From the NCBI RefSeq assembly GCF_003426815.1, contig NZ_QKYK01000001.1, positions 434,001 to 498,000 of the forward strand: a DNA stretch of 64,000 nucleotides, read 5' to 3'. The notes beneath the pieces were generated by a model, which had not been told where the DNA came from, made no database searches, and was given only the letters and a program-made list of their open reading frames with translations. A program made the position numbers and the translations under genes. The stretch comes from Desertimonas flava (lineage in GTDB: Bacteria; Actinomycetota; Acidimicrobiia; Acidimicrobiales; Ilumatobacteraceae). Shown here in pieces: positions 1 to 7,369 of this stretch; position 1 is the first letter of the stretch, and each line of letters starts with the position of its first letter.

Positions 1-89
1 GGTACATCTGGCGTGGCGACGTCGACCCGGTCGGCTCCGATGCGGTCGCCCCGCCGGCCACGAGCGGACCCTCGCCGATCCCCCGATTC

Positions 90-716
90 ATCCTGCACAT
101 CGCACGAGGTTCGCGCTCGTTCGGGGCCATGGTCGCTCTCGCCTTCCGCCGGGCGATCGAGTGAGGCGGTCGCGCAGCCGGGCGGATGGGTCCGCCTTGA
201 CGCTCGGCTGCGTGCCTCCGGCGAGCAACCTCCGAGTGGCACGACGTCGGTTCCCTGGCCGGTCGTGGTCGAGCGCGCGCCCGGGCCACGCGCCGGCCCG
301 ACGACGACGCCGGGCTCGGAGATGGGAAGGCGCACGGCGAGCATGTCGACGCGGTCGCGCCGCAGCAGTCGAACTGGCTGTGCTCGAATCCGGTCTCCAC
401 GAGCTCGACGTCGTAGTTCGAGTGCTCCTGCTTGAACCGGCGATGATCTCCAAAGGGTACGGACCGCCGTTGGCCGGCGAGTACATGCCGATCCGCACGG
501 TGCCGGTGAGCCCAGTCGCAGCGGCACGGGCATTGTTGAACGCCTGTTCCATCTGCTGGTACGCGGGGAGCATGCTCTGGCGCATCTGCGCCCCGAGCGC
601 CGTCAGCGATACGGCGCGGCTGGTGCGCTCGAACAAGCGACCACCGACTCGGCGTTCAAGGGTGCGGATGGTCTGGCTGACCCGAGAGGGCGTCAGCCCG
701 AGCCGAAGGATTGTGG
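90..716 (-). pseudogene. LysR-family transcriptional regulator, decayed remnant
   Basis: On the minus strand, translation from about 716 gives the second half of a LysR winged helix-turn-helix (LTPSRVSQTIRTLERRVG, then LFERTSRAVSLTALG). The first ~20 residues of the family are missing and an in-frame stop lies just upstream near 730. The effector-domain start (TVRIGMYSPANGG, LEIIAG) is followed by a frameshift near 438, where the reading continues as FKQEHSNYDVELVETGFEHS. A second shift near 366 leads into RDRVDMLAVRLPISEPGVVV. Beyond that no family-like sequence is readable. Truncation plus at least two frameshifts make a functional regulator very unlikely. Confidence 0.8.
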
Positions 717-774
717 AACGCGATTCTCAGACACGGCTGGCTGCGTCCGTTGCGGCTGCCACCCGCCAACACAC

Positions 775-798
775 AGTGGTACACTATCCGGTACCACT
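775..798. promoter_or_regulatory. Inverted-repeat operator of the toxin-antitoxin operon
   Basis: A perfect 8-bp inverted repeat, AGTGGTAC - 8 nt - GTACCACT, lies 15 bp before the antitoxin ATG. It overlaps a possible -10 box (TACACT, 780-785). YefM/Phd antitoxins with or without YoeB are known to autorepress by binding palindromes at their own promoter. The position and symmetry here fit that role, but binding is inferred. Confidence 0.65.
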
Positions 799-812
799 TC
801 CGGGAGGACGCC

Positions 813-1058
813 ATGGCGATCACCGCGAGCGAAGCCCGCAAGAACCTGTTCCCGCTGCTCGAGAAGGTCAACGAGGACCGCACCCCGATCGAAATCACCT
901 CAAAGCGAGGCGACGCCGTGCTGCTTTCCATCGACGACTATCGCGCCCTCGAGGAAACTGCCTACTTGCTGCGGTCGCCAGCCAACGTCCGCCGCTTGCT
1001 CGAGAGCCTCGACCAAGCACGCGCCGGCAGCTCCGAGGAGCACGAACTCGACCGGTGA
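813..1058 (+). CDS. YefM/Phd-family antitoxin
   Basis: This 81-residue protein begins MAITASEARKNLFPLLEKVN, the classic Phd/YefM fold start, and contains the conserved ITSKRGDAVLLSIDDYRALEET stretch (residues ~29-50). The C-terminal tail is charged (EEHELD), as expected for the disordered segment that wraps the toxin. GGAGG at 803-807 fits the ATG at 813; a longer in-frame start at 711 would run through the operator and is rejected. The stop overlaps the toxin GTG (GTGA, 1055-1058), giving translational coupling. Likely role: neutralise the downstream RNase and autorepress the operon. Confidence 0.9.
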   Translation: MAITASEARKNLFPLLEKVNEDRTPIEITSKRGDAVLLSIDDYRALEETAYLLRSPANVRRLLESLDQARAGSSEEHELDR

Positions 1059-1309
1059 GGCTCGTCTTCACCCCCAACGGGTGGGACGACTATCGGCACT
1101 GGCAGAGCACCGATCGTGCCACGCTCAAGCGCATCAACCGCCTCCTCGACGACGTCACCCGCGATCCCTTCGCTGGCATCGGCAAACCAGAACAGCTTCG
1201 TCACGCCCTCGCCGGTGCGTGGTCTCGACGAATCGACGAGGAGCATCGGCTCGTGTATCTCGTCGACGGTGACGACATCGTGATCCTCCAGGCTCGCTAC
1301 CACTACTGA
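1055..1309 (+). CDS. YoeB-family mRNA interferase toxin
   Basis: This 84-residue protein has the Txe/YoeB signature: early FTPNGWDDYRHWQ, mid LKRINRLLDDVTRDPFAGIGKPEQL, then WSRRIDEEHRLVYLVD and the terminal ILQARYHY. The family's catalytic Glu (KPE), Arg (SRRID) and terminal His-Tyr are all visible, so it looks intact. YoeB toxins cleave mRNA at the ribosomal A site. GTG start overlaps the antitoxin stop. The pair sits in an otherwise decayed stretch, so it may have kept itself through addiction; that is inference. Confidence 0.92.
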   Translation: MRLVFTPNGWDDYRHWQSTDRATLKRINRLLDDVTRDPFAGIGKPEQLRHALAGAWSRRIDEEHRLVYLVDGDDIVILQARYHY

Positions 1310-1632
1310 CAGACCTCGCGATAGTGGTGCCGACTGAACCGGCCGATCGTCGATCACTTGGAGCAGATCGAGCAGTCCGAGCAGATCGCCGCAACAGTGG
1401 GCCTCGCCGACGTCGTGGGCAGTCACTGCGACTTGAACGCTCACAGCGTGGTGTTCACGATCACCTCGCACACGACCTCGCCGTCGCTCTCGGGCGGCCG
1501 GCCCGAGATCCTCGAGCAACGACAACGGCTGCTTCGCGCCGCGATGGCTGGCCGAGAACCCGCTTCGGCTGAAGGTGCTCGCTCGTAAAGCCGAAGGAGC
1601 GGACGGCGGCACGGCCGGGCCACATTCGGGTC
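1310..1632. other. Gene-free stretch with no recognisable product
   Basis: Only short open frames on both strands are present, and none resembles a known family or has a convincing ribosome binding site. The sequence lies between the toxin-antitoxin operon and a hydrolase fragment, and is best read as decayed DNA. Confidence 0.5.
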
Positions 1633-1839
1633 ATGTCTGTTGCGCCGCGCGAGCCTCACGAGTCGGGGATGATCGATGTCGGTGACGGCAACCACGTCTA
1701 CTGGGAGACGGTCGGCAGCAACGCCGGCAAGCCGATGCTGCATGTACACGGCGGCCCGGGCTCCGGCGCCGGCCTCGGTGCTCGCTTTGGATTTCGAGGA
1801 GTTCGAGCAGCGCCACGCGATCACTGGTGGCGGCCATGA
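1633..1839 (+). pseudogene. Prolyl iminopeptidase-like N-terminal fragment
   Basis: The first ~45 residues resemble the start of alpha/beta-hydrolase prolyl iminopeptidases: ESGMIDVGDGNHVYWETVG followed by the oxyanion-hole HVHGGPGSGAG. After that the similarity ends in GARFGFRGVRAAP and the frame stops at residue 68. The family is ~310 aa and its nucleophile elbow, Asp and His would lie in the missing part. In another frame LDFEEFEQRHAITGGG can be read but does not restore the family. A remnant or recombination fragment, not an active enzyme. Confidence 0.6.
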
Positions 1840-2143
1840 CCCGTAGTCACCCGGACTGATCGGGCTCGCTACGTCGTGTCGCCGAGGAATTCGATCTCCT
1901 CGCCACCACGAGAGGCTGCGGCGGCGCAGCGGGGAGTGCTGTGAGCGTCGGCCGCCGTAGTGTTCGGTGCCTCTCCCCGCTGTCCGCCCGCCGTTCGCGC
2001 GATTGTCCGAATTTGTCCGTGGAGCCGGAAGGGTCCTTGGTCCCAAGTGTTCCGGTTGGCGTCGGAGGAGCTGCACTGAACGACGTAGCACTCGCCGTAC
2101 AGGGTTTGAATCGAACCGGGCACAAACGCCCTGGTGGCTCGAT
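1840..2143. other. Gene-free stretch downstream of the tRNA-Ser 3' end
   Basis: No convincing gene on either strand. It immediately follows the 3' (CCA) end of tRNA-Ser(CGA), the usual integration side for islands, but no second copy of the tRNA 3' end was found in 1-2143. Confidence 0.45.
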
Positions 2144-2231
2144 TGGCGGAAGGAGTGGGATTCGAACCCACGGAGGTTTGACCCTCGCACGCTTTCGAGG
2201 CGTGTCCCTTCGTCCGCTTGGGTATCCTTCC
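2144..2231 (-). tRNA. tRNA-Ser (anticodon CGA)
   Basis: Minus-strand cloverleaf with acceptor GGAAGGA paired to TCCTTCC, discriminator G, and CCA encoded at 2146-2144. The anticodon stem-loop is CACGC-CTCGAAA-GCGTG, with a long serine-type variable arm and a T-arm GTGGGTTCGAATCCCAC. It decodes UCG. Confidence 0.93.
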
Positions 2232-2291
2232 GCTGCGGGAGGCTATCGGCCCATCGGCCGATCCCGAACCACTCCGCTGGGGTGGCGCCGA

Positions 2292-3245
2292 TCAGGCGTC
2301 GGCCGTGTCGAGGTCCGTGGAGTCGCCGGCGTCGGCCGCCGAGCTGTCCGTCGATGAGGGTCCGTCGGTCGGGGCGGGACCGTCGCCGCCGTCCCACTCG
2401 TCGTGTCCGTACTCGTGTCCCGGTCCGCCCAGCGACGGGAATGCTCCGTCGTCATTCGGCTGTCCGGGGAAGCCGCCGCCGGGGAATCCGGGGAACTCGT
2501 CGCCTGGGAAACCACCAGGCCAGTTCGTCCCGGGACGGCCGGGTCGGCCGGGACGGGGGAGACCGCCGGGCCGGTTCACCAGCTCATTGACACGCTCGAT
2601 CGCGATGGCCAAACGCTCAGCGCCTTGCTCTTCGGTGAGCTCACCCGCAGCCACCGCTTCGTCGATGCGCTCCGACGCGGTCTCGACGAGAGCGTCGATC
2701 ACCGTCTGAACCTCGACGCCTTGCGACACGGCGACGTCGGCGATGCTCTGGTCCTCGCCGAGCGCAGTCACCAGTTCCTCGGTGGAGATGCCGAGCGCGT
2801 CGGCCGCCACGTCGAGGCCGATCGCGATCCCACCGACGCGGCCGGGGCGGGCCACGTCGCCACGACCGCCGAGTACAGGCATGGCGTCCTCGAAGGCGGC
2901 GGCCACCGCATCAGCCTGGCTCTGGGTCAGTGTTCCGTCGGCGACGAGATCGGCGAGCAGATCGTCGATCCAGGAGTCGCCCGTCGTCGACATCTGGTCG
3001 TCGCCGAGGTCGCCGTCCGCGCCGGTCTGGTCATCGGCCGTCGCGTCGTCAGATGTCTCGTCGCTCGACGGCTCGGCCTCGGTGGCGGTGGTCGTCTCGT
3101 CCCCGCCAGTGGTCGACTCGTCGTCGGGCACCGTGTCGTCGATGGTCGCCGGCGAGGCGGCGAGCGCTGGACTCATCGTCCAGGCGGCGCCTCCACCGAG
3201 CAGCCCGAGGCTGGCGGCGACGACGGCGGCTCTGCGTGTTCTCAT
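2292..3245 (-). CDS. Secreted acidic protein with Pro/Gly-rich tail
   Basis: About 317 aa. The N-terminus has an Arg-rich start and a hydrophobic core ending SPALAASPA, a likely Sec signal peptide. Residues ~35-90 are very acidic and Thr/Ser-rich (low complexity). A helical central part follows (SWIDDLLADLVADGTLTQSQ, then repeated LTEEQ-type helices), and then a Pro/Gly/Phe-rich tail (FPGFPGGGFPGQ). The LTQSQADAVAAAF and LTEEQGAERL pieces look like repeats of one small helical module. Two adjacent ATGs exist (3248, 3245); GGAG spacing (3 vs 6 nt) favours 3245. Function unknown; probably extracellular or wall-associated. Confidence 0.7.
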   Translation of the reverse strand: MRTRRAAVVAASLGLLGGGAAWTMSPALAASPATIDDTVPDDESTTGGDETTTATEAEPSSDETSDDATADDQTGADGDLGDDQMSTTGDSWIDDLLADLVADGTLTQSQADAVAAAFEDAMPVLGGRGDVARPGRVGGIAIGLDVAADALGISTEELVTALGEDQSIADVAVSQGVEVQTVIDALVETASERIDEAVAAGELTEEQGAERLAIAIERVNELVNRPGGLPRPGRPGRPGTNWPGGFPGDEFPGFPGGGFPGQPNDDGAFPSLGGPGHEYGHDEWDGGDGPAPTDGPSSTDSSAADAGDSTDLDTADA

Positions 3246-3353
3246 CATGATCTCCGTTCGTGGTCGAGGGGTGATCACGACGATGACGACGGCGGTTGAA
3301 CCTTTCGGCAGGATCAGCCGGGAACTCGCTGAGAACGCGCCGGCGGCTGTGTG

Positions 3354-3830
3354 TCAGCGGCGCCGCTCGGCGAAGAACTGCTTGAGCAGCTGGCCGCAGC
3401 GCTCCGCCTCGAGGCCCGACTCCACGGGGATCCGGTGGTTCAGACGAGGGTCGGTCACCAGGTTCATCAGGCTGCCGGCGGCGCCGGCTTTGGGATCGGT
3501 CGCGCCGTACACGAGGCGACCGAGCCGGGCGTTGACGAGGGCGCCGGCGCACATCGGGCAGGGCTCGAGCGTGACGACGAGCGTGCAGTCGTCGAGTCGC
3601 CAGTGCCCGATCACCGCGGCCGCATCGCGGACGGCGAGCAGCTCGGCGTGGGCGGTGGGGTCGCCGGTGAGCTCGCGTTCGTTGTGGCGGGCGGCGATGA
3701 TCGCGCCGTCGCGCACCACCACGGCACCGACGGGGACATCGCCATGGGCGACGGCGGCCGCGGCCTCGGCGATCGCCGCGTGCATCTCGACGTGCCAGCC
3801 GGCCGGGTCGGTCGTCGGCGGTGTGGTCAT
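3354..3830 (-). CDS. tadA: tRNA adenosine(34) deaminase TadA
   Basis: 158 aa, a cytidine-deaminase-fold enzyme that converts A34 of tRNA-Arg(ACG) to inosine. The zinc site is visible: HAE (His61, catalytic Glu63) and PCPMC (Cys91, Cys94), in the family context DPTAHAELLAVRDA and VTLEPCPMCAGAL. The substrate-side motif RLVYGATDPKAGAAGS also matches TadA. ATG at 3830 is chosen because the frame further upstream runs through the neighbouring tRNA-Ser gene. It lies between two tRNA-Ser genes on the same strand, a translation-related neighbourhood. Confidence 0.95.
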   Translation of the reverse strand: MTTPPTTDPAGWHVEMHAAIAEAAAAVAHGDVPVGAVVVRDGAIIAARHNERELTGDPTAHAELLAVRDAAAVIGHWRLDDCTLVVTLEPCPMCAGALVNARLGRLVYGATDPKAGAAGSLMNLVTDPRLNHRIPVESGLEAERCGQLLKQFFAERRR

Positions 3831-3880
3831 AGACGGTGGTCGTTGGGCGCAGCGGCGACGTTCGTGCCGGCGGCCATCAG

Positions 3881-3965
3881 CGGAGGGAGTGGGATTCGAA
3901 CCCACGGTGAGTTTCCCCACACACGCTTTCCAAGCGTGCCGATTCGGCCGCTCTCGCACCCCTCC
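3881..3965 (-). tRNA. tRNA-Ser (anticodon GGA)
   Basis: Minus-strand cloverleaf with acceptor GGAGGGG against TCCCTCC (one G-U), discriminator G, anticodon stem-loop CACGCTTGGAAAGCGTG, a long variable arm and T-arm GTGGGTTCGAATCCCAC. The 3' CCA is not encoded (CTG follows), unlike the CGA isoacceptor nearby. It decodes UCC/UCU. Confidence 0.93.
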
Positions 3966-4035
3966 TGGGTTGCCCGGGGCTTGCGACCTCGGGTGGACGA
4001 AGGGTAGCGGGCGGCTATCGTGACGCCACCACGTT

Positions 4036-4056
4036 GATCGTCGCGTTTCGACGATC
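4036..4056. repeat. Inverted repeat between tRNA-Ser and SRP RNA genes
   Basis: GATCGTCG - 5 nt - CGACGATC is a perfect 8-bp inverted repeat in the divergent upstream region of the tRNA-Ser(GGA) gene and the 4.5S RNA gene. It could be a regulatory site or a structured leader; nothing more can be said. Confidence 0.35.
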
Positions 4057-4089
4057 GGCGTCGTCCTCGTGCCGGCTCCGGCGGGTAGT

Positions 4090-4201
4090 GAGGTGACGGT
4101 CGGGTCCTGTGCAACGGGTGCTCGCGAACCAGGTCAGGACCGGGAGGTAGCAGCCTTCAGCGATACCACCTGTGTGCCGCAGATCGCCTGGCCGTCACTT
4201 C
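4090..4201 (+). ncRNA. ffs: Signal recognition particle RNA (4.5S type)
   Basis: The universally conserved SRP domain IV is plain: CCAGGTCAGGACC, a GGGA tetraloop, then GGTAGCAGCC (4129-4155). The asymmetric loop follows (TTCAGCGATACCACCTGTG). The 5' end (GAGGTGACGG, 4090-4099) pairs with the 3' end (CCGTCACTTC, 4192-4201) over 10 bp with one G-U, closing a ~112-nt hairpin of 4.5S size without an Alu domain. The tetraloop is GGGA rather than the common GGAA, still a GRRA loop. It binds Ffh for cotranslational membrane targeting. Exact ends are set by the pairing, not by promoter evidence. Confidence 0.9.
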
Positions 4202-4336
4202 AGTGCCCGTCGGAGCCGTGCCGCGTCCGGAAGGGTTCGCCGTGTTCGCCTGTGGTGTCGCGAAGCTTCGCTGTCTCAATAACTGGGACACGAATCCCGC
4301 TGGACAAGACGTGCCGTCTGGCGCGACTGTGGAGTC

Positions 4337-5152
4337 ATGCCCGATGTCGACGTCTACAGCCACGGTCATCACGAGGCGGTGCTCCGCAGCCACCGTTGGC
4401 GCACCGCAGAGAACTCCGCCGCCTACCTGCTCCCGCACCTCCATCCGGGCGATCGGCTGCTCGACCTCGGCTGCGGGCCGGGCACCATCACGCTCGACCT
4501 GGCATCCCGGGTGGCTCCCGGCCCGGTGCGCGGTGTCGATGTCGCCGACACTGTCGTGGCGGAGGCGCAGTCCGCTGCCGCGGCCGCTGGCGCCGGCAAC
4601 GTCGAGTTCGACGTGGCCAATGCCTACGACCTCGACGCGGCCGACGGTGATTTCGACGTGGTTCACGCCCATCAGGTGCTGCAACACCTGAGCGACCCGA
4701 TCGCCGCGCTGCGCGAGGCACGGCGCGTCCTGCGGCCCGGCGGGCTGATCGCCGTCCGCGACAGCGACTACGGCGCCTTCTGCTGGGCGCCGTCGGATCC
4801 GCGACTCGACCGCTGGATGCAGCTGTACCACCAGATCACGCAGCGCAACGGCGCCCAGGCCGATGCCGGCCGCTGGCTCCCCACCTGGGTCCACGCTGCC
4901 GGTTTCGAGGACGTGCAGACGTCGAGCTCGACGTGGACGTTCGCCACCACGGAGGACCGCACGTGGTGGGGGCTGCTGTGGGCCGACCGCATCCGTGCCT
5001 CGTCCTACGGGGAGCAGGCGGTGGAGTACGGGTTGAGCGACGAGGCCGAGCTGGCCGAGTTGGCGGCGGCGTTCGAGGCGTGGGCGGCCGAGCCGGCCGG
5101 CGTGTTCGTCGTCGTCCACGTCGAGGTCCTCGCCCGCGCTCCGGGTGCCTGA
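4337..5152 (+). CDS. Class I SAM-dependent methyltransferase
   Basis: 271 aa with the Rossmann-type SAM site: motif I LLDLGCGPGTITLDLA (residues ~41-56), the acidic RGVDVADTVV strand, NVEFDVANAYDLDAADGDFD (motif II/III), then VVHAHQVLQHLSDPIAALRE and RVLRPGGLIAVRD, typical of UbiE/Methyltransf_11 enzymes. The C-terminal third is less conserved and should set substrate choice, which cannot be read here. It is monocistronic, between the SRP RNA and a convergent exonuclease gene. A GGAG sits only 2 nt before the ATG, so the start signal is weak. Confidence 0.85.
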   Translation: MPDVDVYSHGHHEAVLRSHRWRTAENSAAYLLPHLHPGDRLLDLGCGPGTITLDLASRVAPGPVRGVDVADTVVAEAQSAAAAAGAGNVEFDVANAYDLDAADGDFDVVHAHQVLQHLSDPIAALREARRVLRPGGLIAVRDSDYGAFCWAPSDPRLDRWMQLYHQITQRNGAQADAGRWLPTWVHAAGFEDVQTSSSTWTFATTEDRTWWGLLWADRIRASSYGEQAVEYGLSDEAELAELAAAFEAWAAEPAGVFVVVHVEVLARAPGA

Positions 5153-5230
5153 CCGCGCGCAGCTGGCGACGCAGCCCGCCGATTCGTGTGCTTCGATCGT
5201 CGCGATTTCGCGACCGGAGACGGCTGAGAA

Positions 5231-6109
5231 TCAGATCTTGGCGGCGAGACGGGTGGCGCGGTCGATGAGCTCGGGCGCTTCGAGACGGCGGGCGACGTCG
5301 GCGAACTCGGCGGTGGGGCCCGTCCAGCGCCACGAGTCGACCGTGCCGACGTCGATCAGTGCCGGATCGCTCACGACGGTGGCGATGTGGCGGAAGAGCA
5401 CGGCGAGCTCGAGGTTCTCGCGCAACGTCGTGGCCAGCTTCTCGGCGCCGCGGAGACCAGGCACGTCCCACTGGCCGGCCTGCAAGGGGATGTGCTCGAG
5501 CTTGCCGTAGCGGGCGAGGACCGCCGACGCGCTCTTCGCACCCCATCCGGCGAGCCCGGGGAACCCGTCGGCGGTGTCGCCGACGAGGCCGAGGTAGTCG
5601 GGGATCGACGCCGGCCCGACGCCGAACTTGGTCACGACGCCCGCTTCGTCGATGATCTCGCGCTTGCGGCGGTCGAACTGAACGACGCGATCGTCACGCA
5701 CGCACTGCCCGAGGTCTTTGTCGGGCGTCACGATCAGCACCTGTTCCACCCGCTCGTCGGCATCGGCGACGGCCGCCGCCACACCGAGGGCGTCGTCGGC
5801 CTCGTACTCGACCATCGCCCACACCGTGACGCCCATCGCCGTCAATGCGTCCTCGAAGACGGGCAGCTGGCGGAGCAGTTCGGGCGGCATGCCCTCGCTC
5901 GTCTTGTAGCCCGGCCAGAGGTCGTTGCGGAAGCTCTCGATCACGTGGTCGCTCGCCACGCCGACGTGCGTCGCCCCGTCGGCGATCAGTGACAGCGTGG
6001 ATGCCAGGACGCCGATCGTCGCCGCGTTCTCTCGGGAGTCCTCCCGGCCCGATCGCCCGAAGTTCTGGCGGAACAGTTCGTACGTGCCGTCGACGAGGTG
6101 GACCTTCAC
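5231..6109 (-). CDS. 5'-3' exonuclease (FEN/PIN domain)
   Basis: About 292 aa, matching the stand-alone 5'-3' exonuclease related to the PolA N-terminal domain. The PIN half carries metal-binding acidic residues in VKVHLVDGTYELFR, VASDHVIESFRNDLW, EYEADDALGVAA and LIVTPDKDLGQC. The helix-3-turn-helix follows in IPDYLGLVGDTADGFPGLAGWGAKSA. It probably removes RNA primers or flaps. Start: the more upstream GTG (6118) is overlapped by a TACGGT box (6122-6117), while the GTG at 6109 lies 7 nt after it, fitting a leaderless mRNA. Confidence 0.88.
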   Translation of the reverse strand: MKVHLVDGTYELFRQNFGRSGREDSRENAATIGVLASTLSLIADGATHVGVASDHVIESFRNDLWPGYKTSEGMPPELLRQLPVFEDALTAMGVTVWAMVEYEADDALGVAAAVADADERVEQVLIVTPDKDLGQCVRDDRVVQFDRRKREIIDEAGVVTKFGVGPASIPDYLGLVGDTADGFPGLAGWGAKSASAVLARYGKLEHIPLQAGQWDVPGLRGAEKLATTLRENLELAVLFRHIATVVSDPALIDVGTVDSWRWTGPTAEFADVARRLEAPELIDRATRLAAKI

Positions 6110-6200
6110 GGCGGCCACCGTACTGCTGGCTCCGGCCGGCGACCGCCCCGCAGACGTCCGCCGGGGTCCGGCGGGCGTCGGGCGGCGCGTGACCGGGCAC

Positions 6201-6269
6201 CCGAGTGTGGGGCGCCCACCGTCGGGACGCCCGGCACTCGGGCGCGGTTCAACACTCGGATGGGTCGGG
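6201..6269 (+). repeat. 69-bp dispersed intergenic repeat, copy 1
   Basis: This intergenic block begins CCGAGTGTGGG and ends CACTCGG(A)TGGGTCGGG. It matches, in inverse orientation, 45173-45241, also 69 bp long. Both ends are nearly identical between copies, while a central ~14 nt differ. Each copy carries CCGAGTGT / ACACTCGG inverted pairs, so it could fold as DNA or RNA. No coding potential; function unknown. Confidence 0.75.
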
Positions 6270-6280
6270 TCGCGGAACTA

Positions 6281-7174
6281 CTAGGGGCGGCCGGCGTGGG
6301 GGACGTCGACGGTGGTGGCCACGATGGCGCCCTCGCGGGCCTCGCGGCGGGCGTGCTCGAAGAAGTCGGGCGCCGTGCAGATGAACAGCGTGCGCCCGTC
6401 GTCACCGCCGAGCATGCACGCGTAGGCAGGCATCGGGGTCGTGATCTCGTCGACGATCTCGCCGCCGAGCACCCGGATCACGTGGCTGCCGAGGGCGTCG
6501 GCGATCCACATCGCGCCGTCGGCGTCGAGGCATCCGCCGTCCGGCCCGACGGCGAGGCTGCCCAGCACGGTGTCGACGTCCGCCCCGACCGGCGGCTGCT
6601 CGCCGAACGTCGCCCAGTCGCGCCGCTCGCCGAGTGAGCCGTCGTCGGCGATGGTGAAGACGCTCACGCGGTTGCCGAGCGTCTCGTTGACGATCAGCTC
6701 GCCGTCGTCGGTGATCACCGAACCGTTGGGGAACAACAGCCCCGCCGCCGCCACGCTCGCCGTGCCGTCGGGGTCGACGCGGACCAGGTTGGCCGGGGCC
6801 GGCGACTCGCCGGCCATCAGGTCGAACCCGAAGTTGCCGAGGTACGCCCGGCCCGACTCGTCCACCACCATGTCGTTGGGGTGGCCGCTCACGAACGGCG
6901 CCAGGTCGGCGTGGACCGACAGCGTGCCGTCGTCGGCGCGCTGCAGCAGCTTGCGGTCGGTCATCGACACGATGAGCAACGTGCCGTCCGGCATCCAGCC
7001 GAGGCCCGACGGCTGCCCGGGCACCTCGGCCTCGGTGCGCAGGTCGCTGCCGTCGGCGAGGACCGACAGCACGCGGTGCTGGTAGAAGTCGGAGAACCAC
7101 AGCCTCCCGTCGTGCCAGCGCGGACACTCGCTGAAGTGCAGGTCGGGCACGATCGTCGTGATCTCGCGGTCCAT
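6281..7174 (-). CDS. SMP-30/gluconolactonase-family protein
   Basis: 297 aa, a six-bladed beta-propeller of the SMP-30/LRE family, whose members are Ca2+/Zn2+-dependent lactonases. Family residues visible are the metal Glu in LHFSECPRW (near residue 15), WFSDFYQHRVLSV, PNDMVVDESGRAYLGNFGFD, LLFPNGSVIT and PDGGCLDADGAMWIADA. The ATG at 7174 has AGGGGG 5-6 nt upstream. It stands alone in a 5' region that shares a triple repeat with the next gene. Likely a sugar or other lactonase in the cytosol; substrate not predictable. Confidence 0.85.
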   Translation of the reverse strand: MDREITTIVPDLHFSECPRWHDGRLWFSDFYQHRVLSVLADGSDLRTEAEVPGQPSGLGWMPDGTLLIVSMTDRKLLQRADDGTLSVHADLAPFVSGHPNDMVVDESGRAYLGNFGFDLMAGESPAPANLVRVDPDGTASVAAAGLLFPNGSVITDDGELIVNETLGNRVSVFTIADDGSLGERRDWATFGEQPPVGADVDTVLGSLAVGPDGGCLDADGAMWIADALGSHVIRVLGGEIVDEITTPMPAYACMLGGDDGRTLFICTAPDFFEHARREAREGAIVATTVDVPHAGRP

Positions 7175-7246
7175 GAATCCCCCTCGGAACGGTTCCGCCC
7201 GATCATGCCACCGTCACCCGTCCGGCAGCGGGCCCGAGCTCCGCCG

Positions 7247-7355
7247 CTGCGGGTTGTGTTCACCACCCGTAGCACCTGCGGGTCGTGTTCACATTCGGCG
7301 GGGCTTGCGTCGGGCCGGTGAGCGGAACCCGCAGCATCTGCGGGTTGTGTTCACC
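7247..7355 (+). repeat. Short direct-repeat cluster
   Basis: The 18-mer CTGCGGGTTGTGTTCACC occurs at 7247-7264 and 7338-7355, with a one-base variant at 7276 (CTGCGGGTCGTGTTCAC). Spacings are irregular (29 and 62 bp), so this is not a CRISPR. It lies between the SMP-30 start and the 3' end of the HAD-GH18 gene and could be a set of protein-binding sites. Confidence 0.65.
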
Positions 7356-7369
7356 AACGGCGGCGCGGG

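Noticed and set aside
161-1309. A 382-codon plus-strand frame ending with the toxin sequence
   Set aside because: Its first part is antisense to the LysR remnant and reads as Arg/Ser low complexity; the real toxin starts at the GTG overlapping the antitoxin stop.
1-2143. A second attachment-site copy of the tRNA-Ser 3' end
   Set aside because: No stretch matching GGCGGAAGGAGTGGGATTCG was found; if present it lies outside the window.
4271-4290. Near-palindrome TGTCTC..GGGACA before the methyltransferase
   Set aside because: Arms are imperfect and short; no regulator or conservation evidence.
7247-7355. Possible CRISPR from three repeats
   Set aside because: Spacings are 29 and 62 bp start to start, the repeats vary, and no cas genes are nearby.
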